From Clostridiales bacterium (GTDB taxonomy: Bacteria > Bacillota > Clostridia > Oscillospirales > Oscillospiraceae): a stretch of 55,170 nucleotides of DNA. The notes below the pieces were generated by a model. The model had not been told where the DNA came from, searched no databases, and worked only from the letters and a program-made list of their open reading frames with translations. The stretch covers positions 1-55,170 of the forward strand of contig SFFW01000009.1 in the NCBI GenBank assembly GCA_004556755.1. The letters are read 5' to 3'. Position 1 is the stretch's first letter. Each line of letters opens with the position of its first letter. Positions 1-8,701 of this stretch are shown here, piece after piece. A program made the translations under genes and the position numbers.

Positions 1-3000
1 TCTTCCCGCATCGTCGTACACGATGTCCACGGCGTTGCCCGACCACGTCATGCGGGTTATCTTCCCGCTGAGCGTCGTGTACTCGTAGCTCACACCGTTG
101 ACGACTTTACCCGAACGGACGCCGGACATATCGTAGGTATAGCTTGCGGTTTTGTTACCCTTCGTCACGCTTGCGAGCTGTCTGCCCTGCTCCCATGTGA
201 AGGTGTAATCAGCACCGTTATAGTAGCTAAGCGGGTTGCCGGAGCCGTCGTAGGTGATCGTATGCCCGTCATACGCCGTGAGCAGGTCCGCCCACTGGGG
301 ATTTCCGTAGGTGTACAGGTGCGTTACGCTCCCGTCCGTCTTACTGCGGATGTTCCCCATCGTGTCGTAGCTGTAGCTGTACAGCGTCGTTCCGCTGCCG
401 TTTTTCACCGTCGTGAGCTGGTTCTGCCCGTCGTAGGTGTAGCTCAGCACGCTGCCGCTTGCGGTCGTCGTCTCCGTCGAGATGTTGCCCCGTGCGTCGT
501 AGGCGTACTGGTACCCGGCTATGAGGTCGGAGGTTGCAGACACTCGGTAGTTATAGTGTTTTACCTGATTCGTCCGCTGCGTTCCGTCGCCGCCCGCAGT
601 CTCCGCATACCACGCTCCGCTGTAGAACTGCTCCGTTCCGTTTACAACGGTCGTTCGCCTGCTCAAGCGATTGAGCGCATCGTATGTGAAGCTCAGCTTC
701 ACGTCCGGCGTATTGCTCGTCGACGTTGCGCTGTACAGGTTCCCCGGCAGGTATATCCCCATCTCGCCGAGAAGTCCGTTGGCGGCAAGGTAGGTGTAGC
801 TCACCGTGTACTCCCCGCCCGGATTCTGCCAGCTTTGCCGCATCAGGCGGTTTGCCTCGTCGTAGATATGCTCCGTCCGCTGTACAAGCTCCTGTCCGCT
901 GTATTCCCTGCTGCGTATCAGTCTGCCCAGCGTGTCGTAGTCATAGGTGTAGCGCTCACCAAGAGAGCTGCTTTGGCTTATGAGGTTGCCCTCGGCGCCG
1001 TAGCGGTAGGCATAGCTTAAGCCCTCGCTGTAGCTCTGCCCTATCTGACGCCCGTACTCATCGTAGCTGTAGCTCACGCTGTCGCCGTTGCCGTAGCTCA
1101 TGCTTTGCAGCAGTCCGTTATTCACGCTGCCGTCATAGCTGTACGTCGCAAGCGTCAGGTACTCCGTCGAGCCGACGCTCTGCGCCGTCTCGTTGTTTGC
1201 GCCGCTTATCCCCACTCTCGTCACATTGCCGAAAGCGTCATACTCAAAGTGGCTGCTCTGCCATATGTCGGAATCCCCAAGCTTGCCCTTTCGGGCTATG
1301 TCGCTCACTCTTCCGCTGCCGTACAGGTAGTATAATATAGCATAACCTCTTGAAAATGTATTGTCAAGTCTTTCGTTTGCGACGTTATACCTGTACTCCT
1401 GTGTGGGCAGGTCGGCGCTTTGTATCTGCGTCAGAAAATGGTTAGAGTAGCTCCTGCTCGTCGTTATGCCGTTTACATTCGTCGTCGTTTGCAGGTACCC
1501 GTAGGTGTCGTATGTACTTGACGTCGTTTGGTACCAGCCGTTTGCGCCCTGCGTCCTCGTCTGCGTCGCAAGTCCCATTGCGTTGTAGCTGTTGCTGCTC
1601 GTCACCCCGGCGCTCTGTGCCGTCAGGACGTTGTGCGTCCCCGCCTCGTAGGTGAAGCTGTACTCGACTCCCGTCGCTGCCGTGTACTTCGTCAGGAGTC
1701 CCGTACCGCTTTGGTACTCGCAGGAGCTTTTTGCTCCGCCCTCCGTCGCCGACACCGCATTGCCCCGGTCGTCGTAGCTGTAGCTTGCGCACGGCTCCTG
1801 CACCAGCCGGATGTTGTCAAAGTAGGCTGTGTTGCCGTTGCTCGTGTACAGCAGGTACACCCTTATGTACTCAACCGCCGTCTCCTTTTTCGGGATCACC
1901 GTTCCGCTTGCGTACTGCCAGTCGTTGTAGTCGCCGTTGAACGGCACGAGGTGCCATTCCTCTCCGCTTTCGCCGACGTACTTCACCGCCGCAAGCATTC
2001 CGAAGTACGGCTTTACTCCGTCGTACTCCGTTCCCGTTGCGCCGACCGCCGTCGCCTTGCCCCAGCCCGACAGTATGTAGGTCGACCGGCTGTTGTCGTA
2101 CACATACACCGTCTGGCTCGTCGCAATGTTCACCGACGGCGTACCCGTCAGCTTCAGAACTCCGCTCCCGAACGGCGACGCCGTCGCCGCATCGAAGCTC
2201 ACACCGCTTCCGGTGTTCCACCACGCCATGGACTGCAGTTTGCCGTTCTGCACCAAGTTCGTCGACGATGCGCTGTCGCCCGCTTCGAGCTGGATGTCGT
2301 CTATGTACACCGTACCGCTGCAGCCCGACACCTTGACACCTATCCTGCAGCTTCCGCCCGTCGGCGCAGTGAACGTCCAGCTCAGACGCTCCCAGCCTCG
2401 GTCGATGCTTCGTGCGGTCTTGGTATTGCTCCGCTCGACGCCCGGTATCGTCACCGCCTGTCCGCTTGAGTTTATGAGGATCGGCTCGATGTACGAATCT
2501 GCGTCCCAGTCGCTCACGATGTAGTTCAGCATCCAGCACGAGAACGTGTACTCCTTGCCGCTTTCCAGCGTCACCGGGCTTGCGACCCACGCCTCGCCGC
2601 CGTTTGCCGACAGTCCTACCGAGTTGTAGCCGCTGTGTACCTGGTTGTTCGTCAGCGTGCTTCTCGTCACCTTGCGCCAGCCGCTTCCCGTCAGGTCAAG
2701 CACACCTTCAAAGCCGCCGTTTATGCTCAGCACCGGGTTCGTTATACCTATGCTGCCCGACGCCGTCATGCGGTTGTTTTTGTCGCTCGTTCCGTCGTTC
2801 TGCGTGTAGCTCGCAGTCGATGCGCCGAGCATCCGCTTCCCGTCCGAGCTTCGGCTGTAGCTGCATATCGTCCGCCCGGCGTAGTCGAACACAAAGCTCA
2901 GCCGCAGGTCGTCCGACGTGTTCGCCGTATGGTCAACGCCGTAGTAGCGGTACTCCGTAAGCTGTCCCGTGGGCTTCGTCAGCTCAAAACCGCCGCCGTA

Positions 3001-4014
3001 CAGCTCCGCTCCCGCAAACTCACGGACGCTGCTCACCATCCGTCCGTAGCCGTTCTCAGCATATGTGACCGCAAGACCTCTGCCGCTTTCTCCGTCGCAA
3101 AGTCTGCTCAGGTATCCCTTTGCGTCGTAGCCGTAGCTTGCCTTCGTTCCGTCCGGGTGCGTGATCTCCGTGAGCCGCCCCGCAGCGTCGTAGCCGTAGC
3201 TCGTCACCTGACTGCGGTAGTCCGTCACGCTCACAAGGTAGCTCTGTGCGTTGTAGCTCAGCTCTGCGACCTTCACCTGCGTGCCGCCGTCCGGCTTTGC
3301 GTACACCCGAACTACACGTCCGGCACTGTCGTACTCGATCGTCTGGCTGTTGCCGTTGCTGTCGCAGATGCCGCTGAGCCGACCGTTTGTGAACGTCCAT
3401 GTGTTGTACCCGTCGGCGTCGCTCATGCTGTAGTTTGTGCCGCTCTCGCTTAGCCGGAGTCCGAGTCCATCCTCGTCCCTGTACTCGCTGCCGACCTTGC
3501 TGAAGTAATGCTCCGTTCCGTCGGCGTCCGTGTACACGAGGTACTTCGTGTTCTCGTACGTCACCGACCTCACCGTCTGATGCAGGTTCAGCCTCCAACC
3601 CTTGCCGATGCCGGCGACCCCATCGGTCGAGCTGTTGTATATGTGGCTCACTCCTGCGCTCACAGCCGACGTTGAGTAGGATACGTCTCCTTCTACAACG
3701 CACACCTGCCCGCTGTAGTCGCATACATACAGCGTTCCGGCTCGTCCTGCTCCTGCGCTGCGGTAGCTGTAGTAGCTCTCAAGCCCCACCGTGCTGCGGT
3801 AGCTTATGCTCAAAAGCGGTTCGTACTCGTTCCCGCCTCCGAGCGTGTAGCCGAGCATCGTCGCATACGCCGGGTCATTGCCCTCACTGATCTTTCGCAG
3901 CTCAAGTCCGCCCGCCGGAATGCTCCTTGTGTACCACTTTGCGACCGTCCTCGTTATGTTCAGCCGGAAGTCGTCGTTTATGCTGCCGTTTGAGCAGACC
4001 ATGTACCGCAGCAT
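1..4014 (-). CDS. YD/RHS-repeat protein, 5'-truncated, runs off left edge
   Basis: One open frame of about 1338 codons reads leftward without a stop to the window edge. It carries many YD repeats (for example SYGYDAAGRLTEITH near 3200, ITYDGSGNPLSYYN near 230, VDIVYDDAGR at the edge), the hallmark of RHS/WapA-type secreted or wall-associated proteins. The middle (about 2640-1800) has two carbohydrate-binding-like modules with GWRKVTRS and VYIDDIQLE motifs. The first residues (DDFRLNITRTVAKWY) resemble the second half of a DNRLRE domain, so the signal peptide and first half of that domain are missing. The break falls at about 4008, where the sequence switches abruptly to phage baseplate DNA. 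The first in-frame ATG (4014) lies in the junction and has no good ribosome site, so the gene is probably not expressed normally. The C-terminal toxin or effector end lies outside the window. Confidence 0.85.
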   Translation of the reverse strand, partial: MLRYMVCSNGSINDDFRLNITRTVAKWYTRSIPAGGLELRKISEGNDPAYATMLGYTLGGGNEYEPLLSISYRSTVGLESYYSYRSAGAGRAGTLYVCDYSGQVCVVEGDVSYSTSAVSAGVSHIYNSSTDGVAGIGKGWRLNLHQTVRSVTYENTKYLVYTDADGTEHYFSKVGSEYRDEDGLGLRLSESGTNYSMSDADGYNTWTFTNGRLSGICDSNGNSQTIEYDSAGRVVRVYAKPDGGTQVKVAELSYNAQSYLVSVTDYRSQVTSYGYDAAGRLTEITHPDGTKASYGYDAKGYLSRLCDGESGRGLAVTYAENGYGRMVSSVREFAGAELYGGGFELTKPTGQLTEYRYYGVDHTANTSDDLRLSFVFDYAGRTICSYSRSSDGKRMLGASTASYTQNDGTSDKNNRMTASGSIGITNPVLSINGGFEGVLDLTGSGWRKVTRSTLTNNQVHSGYNSVGLSANGGEAWVASPVTLESGKEYTFSCWMLNYIVSDWDADSYIEPILINSSGQAVTIPGVERSNTKTARSIDRGWERLSWTFTAPTGGSCRIGVKVSGCSGTVYIDDIQLEAGDSASSTNLVQNGKLQSMAWWNTGSGVSFDAATASPFGSGVLKLTGTPSVNIATSQTVYVYDNSRSTYILSGWGKATAVGATGTEYDGVKPYFGMLAAVKYVGESGEEWHLVPFNGDYNDWQYASGTVIPKKETAVEYIRVYLLYTSNGNTAYFDNIRLVQEPCASYSYDDRGNAVSATEGGAKSSCEYQSGTGLLTKYTAATGVEYSFTYEAGTHNVLTAQSAGVTSSNSYNAMGLATQTRTQGANGWYQTTSSTYDTYGYLQTTTNVNGITTSRSYSNHFLTQIQSADLPTQEYRYNVANERLDNTFSRGYAILYYLYGSGRVSDIARKGKLGDSDIWQSSHFEYDAFGNVTRVGISGANNETAQSVGSTEYLTLATYSYDGSVNNGLLQSMSYGNGDSVSYSYDEYGRQIGQSYSEGLSYAYRYGAEGNLISQSSSLGERYTYDYDTLGRLIRSREYSGQELVQRTEHIYDEANRLMRQSWQNPGGEYTVSYTYLAANGLLGEMGIYLPGNLYSATSTSNTPDVKLSFTYDALNRLSRRTTVVNGTEQFYSGAWYAETAGGDGTQRTNQVKHYNYRVSATSDLIAGYQYAYDARGNISTETTTASGSVLSYTYDGQNQLTTVKNGSGTTLYSYSYDTMGNIRSKTDGSVTHLYTYGNPQWADLLTAYDGHTITYDGSGNPLSYYNGADYTFTWEQGRQLASVTKGNKTASYTYDMSGVRSGKVVNGVSYEYTTLSGKITRMTWSGNAVDIVYDDAGR

Positions 4015-4700
4015 CGGGAAGCTGCACCGTCGCCGCCGAAGCGACGGTCGCAGGCGATGCCGGATGCATTGCCATCGGGGGCATAGTTACGATGATGCTG
4101 CCTCCCGTCGGAGTCAAAAGCTGCAAAAACACCGTCCCGTTCTTCGGCGGCAAGGATGCCGAGAGCGACGAGGAGCTGCGCAAGAGAGTGCTTATGAGCT
4201 ACAAGACCGTCATAAACGGCGGCAACAAGGAGTATTACAGGCAGCTTGCAATGAGCGTTGACTCGATCGTTGCGGCACAGGTCATACCCAAAGAGCGGGG
4301 TGCCGGCACCGTGGACGTCATCGTGTCTACGCATGAGTATATGCCGGCATCGGCGACCGTTGCCGAGGTGCAGGCGCTGATGGACGAAAACCGTGAGGTC
4401 TGCACCGACGTTCTCGTCCGCACGCCGCAGACCGTTCCCATCGGCGTTGCGGCGACCGTGACGGCAAAGGCGGGGCAGAGTCAGAAGCTCATCTGCGACA
4501 ACGTGAAGATCGCACTCCAAAAGTACTTCGTCGGCGAGCGCCTCGGCAGAGACGTGCTGCGCTCGGAGCTGGAGGAGATCATCGCTTCGGTGTCGGGTGT
4601 TGCAAGCTATGTTCTGACTCAGCCGGAGGAGGACTTCCTCATTGACCCCAACGAGCTGCCCGTAATCGGGGCGATAACCGTCACGGGAGGCGAGGCTTAA
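4008..4700 (+). pseudogene. Baseplate J-like protein, C-terminal half (inverted fragment)
   Basis: Residues from about 4008 (AASGSCTVAAEATVAGDAG) through GGKDAESDEELRKRVL to the stop at 4698-4700 are the C-terminal two thirds of a Mu gpJ/PBSX XkdT-type baseplate wedge protein. The family's EESDEELR-like motif is clear. The piece has no start or ribosome site of its own. An in-frame ATG at 3927 lies inside the antisense RHS gene and gives unrelated residues. The matching N-terminal half is at 19736-20095 on the other strand. Joined at a shared GC the two give 120+230 = 350 residues in frame, the usual family length. The next tail gene starts inside the stop codon (TAATG), as in the intact phage operon order. 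Confidence 0.88.
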
Positions 4701-5164
4701 TGGCATACGAGACCTTTCTGCGAAGAATACTTGCGCCGCTGCAGATATACGATCTTGACGGCGGCTACGGTGCCATCGAGATCGCCTGCGAGGGTGAAGC
4801 GCTCGACGGCATATACGACAGGCTTGAGCGCCTCGACGGACGCCGCAGGGTCGAGACGGCAACACAGGAGGAGCTTTCGGAGTACGAGGAGCTGCTGCCG
4901 TATCCGCCGATAAGCGAGAGCATTTCGGACCGCAGAGCGGCGGTCGCCGCCATGCTCGGCAGCGCAAACTGCTGCATGACGCTGCCTGAGCTTAACCGTG
5001 TCCTGCCGCTCTGCGGCGTTAAGGCAACGGCGCAGGAGACGGACGAGGCTTACACGCTGCGCATCGTCTTTGACTCTGCGCCCGAAGATGCGTCGGTGCT
5101 TGCCGAGGTGAAGCGCCGTCTCGGCGAGATCGTTCCCTGTCACCTTGCGCTCGTCTACTCCTGA
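4700..5164 (+). CDS. Phage tail protein, YmfQ/DUF2313 (XkdU-like)
   Basis: A 154-residue protein, MAYETFLRRILAPLQIYDL at the start and CHLALVYS at the end, with the size and position of the YmfQ/DUF2313 (PBSX XkdU) proteins that follow baseplate J in contractile-tail operons. The family sits at the distal baseplate and links it to tail fibres; this role is from the family. It overlaps the gpJ stop by one base (TAATG), so it was translationally coupled to gpJ before the rearrangement. It is now cut off from its operon promoter, which is on the other side of the inverted segment. It is slightly short for the family. A strong terminator follows directly, and no tail-fibre gene is found next to it. 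Confidence 0.7.
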   Translation: MAYETFLRRILAPLQIYDLDGGYGAIEIACEGEALDGIYDRLERLDGRRRVETATQEELSEYEELLPYPPISESISDRRAAVAAMLGSANCCMTLPELNRVLPLCGVKATAQETDEAYTLRIVFDSAPEDASVLAEVKRRLGEIVPCHLALVYS

Positions 5165-5176
5165 GCCGCAGCGCAA

Positions 5177-5216
5177 AAAAGCCCACTGTGCGGTGTCCCC
5201 CGCACAGTGGGCTTTT
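5177..5216. terminator. Bidirectional rho-independent terminator
   Basis: A 17-bp perfect stem (AAAGCCCACTGTGCGG and its complement) with A-run before and T-run after. It closes the phage tail fragment (+) and lies just past the stop of the flippase gene (-), so it can serve both convergent transcripts. Confidence 0.9.
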
Positions 5217-5236
5217 CAGGATGCACAAGTTTTTGC

Positions 5237-6766
5237 TTAAATGTTCTTTTTCTTGCAAACGATTCCCTTGAACAGCATAAAATAGTGCTTTAATTCCGGC
5301 CTTTTCATATACACGAGCAGAAATGCGAGATTAGGCAGCACCGCACAGATCGCCGCCTTCGCAAGAAACGCAGGGAGTCCTTCAGACGGAAGCAGTCCGC
5401 ATATCCGCCAAGTTGCGTAACCGGCGATCAAAGTTACTGCTGTGTTGAGTAGGTAGCCCTTGAAGTAAGGGCGTACACTCGACGCAAAGCCGTATTTGTA
5501 AAGCACACACGGTTCGATCCAAAGGCAGGTGGTCACGGTGCTTATGAATGTTCCCAAGAGGACTCCCAATATTCCGTAGCTTTTTGCCAGTATTATCGAT
5601 GCCGCAAGATTGATCAGAGACTCTGCTATCGGCTTGTGCCTGTCGTACCAATACAGTCCCATTGCTTCTCTGAAAGTGAGGACGCCTCGCCTCATAAGGG
5701 TAACGTAAAAGTTCAGCGCTATTACCAAGACGATCGACAGATCAAGTGTGTACCCGCTTTTAAGCCAAACCGATGATATAAAATGGTTTGACAGCACAAA
5801 TATTGAAATTGCAGAAAAGCCTGAGAGCCACTGAACGAAAAAGGAGATCCTTTTGAACACTGTCATGGTATGCTCTTTGCTTTCAGAGACATTTAAGTTC
5901 CCCACACTTGCTGTTATGGAGTTAAATATCATCGCATACGCCGAAGTCAAACCGAAGGTGATCATCAGATAATTTGAATATAAACCGACCGATATTGCGC
6001 CGACGAAATAAGCGATCAGCAGGTTGTCCGTACCGTTTACCACAACAGCTCCAAGCTTATGAGCCATCATAGCCGATACATTGCGGGTGATTTCGCTTTT
6101 TGTCGAAGCCGGCAGCGGTTTAACGTCTTTGCTCGTGATAAACGGATAGAGCCGATCGGCCTTGCTTGCAAGCAGGGCGTTGTTTACTATTCCGCAGCCG
6201 ATCGCCAGACAAAGATAGACGATAAAATCGTGAGTCAGATACAAAAACACACATTGGAGCAAAGCGCACGCCATGCTTGATATGTAATTGTATTTAACGA
6301 TGATGTATTGCTTCTGGTCCGCATTTATAAGCGACTGCTTGTACACAAAGAAATAGGATATTGCCGAGTTAAGAACAAAGAGAATGTATATCAGCTCTAT
6401 GTTTGGCAGATCGGGCAAATCTTTTATTAAGTACGGCAAAAACGGAGTAAGGGATACTCCGATTATCAAGACCACTATACCGATGATAGTATACAGCTTC
6501 TTGTACAGCGCCAGAATTGACAGCGTAAGCTCGTTGTCATTCTCCGCCAAAGGCTTGTAGAGACTGAAGGTGATCGCACTTCCGACACCGAGCTCGGCCA
6601 ACGAGAGCAATGAGAGAATATTTGAAAAGGTGCCGTTTAATCCGAGGTATGCAACCGACAGCGTATCTATAAAAATTCTTCTGGTGACGAAGTTTATTAA
6701 CAGTGCTGCGAGTTTGAGAAATAAGGAAGTTTTAATGTTTCTCAGTGAATTTGATGTTCTGGACAT
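5237..6766 (-). CDS. Polysaccharide flippase, Wzx/MATE-like (MVF superfamily)
   Basis: A 509-residue integral membrane protein with about 12-14 hydrophobic segments spread along its length. The N-terminal region (LKLAALLINFVTRRIFIDTL, then YLGLNGTFSNILSLLSLAELG) is typical of Wzx-type oligosaccharide translocases, which flip lipid-linked repeat units across the membrane. It is the last gene of a leftward operon with three glycosyltransferases and a UDP-glucose dehydrogenase, which supports the role. Its DNA is visibly richer in A+T than the flanking chromosome, as in the next two genes, suggesting that this part of the locus was acquired separately. Substrate cannot be told from sequence. Confidence 0.87.
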   Translation of the reverse strand: MSRTSNSLRNIKTSLFLKLAALLINFVTRRIFIDTLSVAYLGLNGTFSNILSLLSLAELGVGSAITFSLYKPLAENDNELTLSILALYKKLYTIIGIVVLIIGVSLTPFLPYLIKDLPDLPNIELIYILFVLNSAISYFFVYKQSLINADQKQYIIVKYNYISSMACALLQCVFLYLTHDFIVYLCLAIGCGIVNNALLASKADRLYPFITSKDVKPLPASTKSEITRNVSAMMAHKLGAVVVNGTDNLLIAYFVGAISVGLYSNYLMITFGLTSAYAMIFNSITASVGNLNVSESKEHTMTVFKRISFFVQWLSGFSAISIFVLSNHFISSVWLKSGYTLDLSIVLVIALNFYVTLMRRGVLTFREAMGLYWYDRHKPIAESLINLAASIILAKSYGILGVLLGTFISTVTTCLWIEPCVLYKYGFASSVRPYFKGYLLNTAVTLIAGYATWRICGLLPSEGLPAFLAKAAICAVLPNLAFLLVYMKRPELKHYFMLFKGIVCKKKNI

Positions 6767-6776
6767 TTTTGCTCCA

Positions 6777-7733
6777 TTACCGTAACAATGTGTTTTTGAG
6801 AAGGCTCCTGCAAGATTTATACAATTTCGGGCACAACAAATATGACGAGTACTTCAGTCTATCCATAGCAAAAATGTGCTTTCTGAACTTATCGCTCTTC
6901 AAGCATTCCGCCAAATCATCATCGCATCGCCCATCGTGGTTGATGGAGTCAACATATAAAGACAACAAGGTCTTTCTCCAAGCCAATTTAGCAAGAGCTT
7001 TTTCTCCGCACTTATCGAAAAACTCGGCTTGCAAAGTGTGCGCCCATCGTCTGTCTTCATTTTTTGTATCTTCTACACTTTTCATGATGCCGTTTGGGTT
7101 CTGATAGTACAAATAAAGCTCACTATCACAAATGCAGACGGTTTTGCTGTTGTAGAACCATTTAAAGGTGACTGCCGAATCTTCGTGTATTCTTCCGACC
7201 GGAAACATGTTGTCCAAGACAAGTTGTTTTTTAATCAATTTGCACCAAGGTGAAACCATTTGAGTGCACCTTGAACCAAATAGCTCAAAACAGGCATCAC
7301 GACCGCTTAAGCACTTTTCGCCCGTTTGTGCATTTGAAGTGTAAACGGTTATATCAGCGTCGTTAAATATTCTTCTAAATGCACAACACGAAATGTCGGC
7401 GTTGTACTTTTCCGTCATTTCAACGAGCGTGGCAATATATGTCGGCATGATCAGGTCATCAGCATCAACAAATGCAAGCAAATCGCCCGCAGCATTCTGT
7501 ATCCCAAAGTTTCTGGCGTATGAAACGCCGCCGTTTTTCAGATGAAACACTTTTATCCTGCTGTCATCTTGCGCCAAAGAGTCACATATTGCACCACTAC
7601 CGTCCGGAGAACCGTCATCAACGATAATTATTTCAATATTTGTGTATGTTTGGGCTGTAATGCTCTTTATGCAACGCTGCACAACATTTTCCACCTTGTA
7701 AACCGGTACAATTATTGAAACGAGATGCTCCAT
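6777..7733 (-). CDS. Glycosyltransferase family 2
   Basis: A GT-A fold glycosyltransferase of 318 residues. The N-terminus has SIIVPVYKVENVVQRC, then IIIVDDGSPDGSG (nucleotide-sugar site) and FVDADDLIMP (the DXD metal site), which define family 2. The chosen ATG at 7733 is preceded by AAGGAG and starts right at the conserved strand; an upstream in-frame extension would lie inside the neighbouring gene. It is expected to add one sugar to the lipid-linked surface polysaccharide unit at the inner membrane face. Stop and start of adjacent genes nearly touch, so it is translated as part of the operon. A+T-rich like its neighbours. Confidence 0.9.
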   Translation of the reverse strand: MEHLVSIIVPVYKVENVVQRCIKSITAQTYTNIEIIIVDDGSPDGSGAICDSLAQDDSRIKVFHLKNGGVSYARNFGIQNAAGDLLAFVDADDLIMPTYIATLVEMTEKYNADISCCAFRRIFNDADITVYTSNAQTGEKCLSGRDACFELFGSRCTQMVSPWCKLIKKQLVLDNMFPVGRIHEDSAVTFKWFYNSKTVCICDSELYLYYQNPNGIMKSVEDTKNEDRRWAHTLQAEFFDKCGEKALAKLAWRKTLLSLYVDSINHDGRCDDDLAECLKSDKFRKHIFAMDRLKYSSYLLCPKLYKSCRSLLKNTLLR

Positions 7734-7734
7734 C

Positions 7735-8685
7735 TTAGTGTGTTCTCCTTGTAAATCGATTGTGCATTGATCTAAACAACTTCCGAACAAGCATAAACGG
7801 ATTGCAAAACCGCCGATTGATAATCGGAACATTTTCTTTTTTTAAAAGCTTGCCGTACTCAAACACTTTCCGGAAACCCATTCCGTCAGCAAACGCAGTA
7901 TACAAAATTTGCAGCCCCGCATTTTCCAGACCGACACACGGAAGATCTTTAGCGGGCAAAACCCGATGCAGCATGCCGCATTTTCTGATTTTCACTTTGA
8001 CTCTTTGGTCATACAGCTCTTTGGATACGGTGCAGGTTTTGCTTCCGCTGTGTTGCGTGATGCAGTAAATTGTCTCACCAAGACACGCAATTCTTTTTGC
8101 TTTGATTCCGCACTCAACAGAAAAAAGCGTGTCCTCTGCCAGATTCTCTTCAAAACGAATGCACTCTTCCTTAATTAGCCTGCTGCTATGCATTTTTAAG
8201 CACACGGACGCTACGTCGTATCTGAGAACCAGCTCGCTTTCTTTGCAAGGGTTGTGGAGGTACTCTTGCATTTTACCGACATACATCTCATGCCTTGTTC
8301 CGCATTTGCCGGTCTCCAAATCAACACTTGTCGGAAGAAAATACAGCAAATCATAATCAGAGTCAAAGAAGGGCTCTATTTTTTCGAGCCAGCCTTCAAC
8401 GTAATAGTCGTCTGCATCGCCAAACATGATCCAGCGACCGCAGGCACGCTCTATTCCCACATTTCGACACAGCCCGGTGCTATGTGTGCTGTATGGACTC
8501 GTATACATTTCAATATTGCCATACTTCGCCTTAAGTTCCGACAGCTCTCTGCCACACAAGTCGGAATTGTCATCAACTACAATTACCTGAATATCATTCC
8601 TTTTTGGGATGGAAGAAAGCATCTTGTCGAGAAGCTTCGGCGTGTTGTAGTGCGGGATTATTATTGAAAGCACATATTCGGACAT
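7735..8685 (-). CDS. Glycosyltransferase family 2
   Basis: A second family 2 enzyme, 316 residues. It starts MSEYVLSIIIPHYNTPKLL, with VIVVDDNSDLCG as the nucleotide-binding motif and MFGDADDYYVEGWL as the DXD region. LAEDTLFSVECGIKAKRI fits the acceptor-side helix of the family. It is one base from the next GT2 gene and 16 bases after ugd, so all belong to one transcript. The two GT2 proteins are not duplicates: they share only the fold motifs. Donor and acceptor sugars cannot be assigned. Confidence 0.9.
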   Translation of the reverse strand: MSEYVLSIIIPHYNTPKLLDKMLSSIPKRNDIQVIVVDDNSDLCGRELSELKAKYGNIEMYTSPYSTHSTGLCRNVGIERACGRWIMFGDADDYYVEGWLEKIEPFFDSDYDLLYFLPTSVDLETGKCGTRHEMYVGKMQEYLHNPCKESELVLRYDVASVCLKMHSSRLIKEECIRFEENLAEDTLFSVECGIKAKRIACLGETIYCITQHSGSKTCTVSKELYDQRVKVKIRKCGMLHRVLPAKDLPCVGLENAGLQILYTAFADGMGFRKVFEYGKLLKKENVPIINRRFCNPFMLVRKLFRSMHNRFTRRTH

Positions 8686-8701
8686 TGTGCATCAACCCCT
8701 A

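Noticed and set aside
262..3453. Several plus-strand frames opposite the RHS gene
   Set aside because: They are Arg/Val/Ala-rich reads of YD-repeat DNA in the wrong frame; the minus frame gives continuous YD repeats to the edge.
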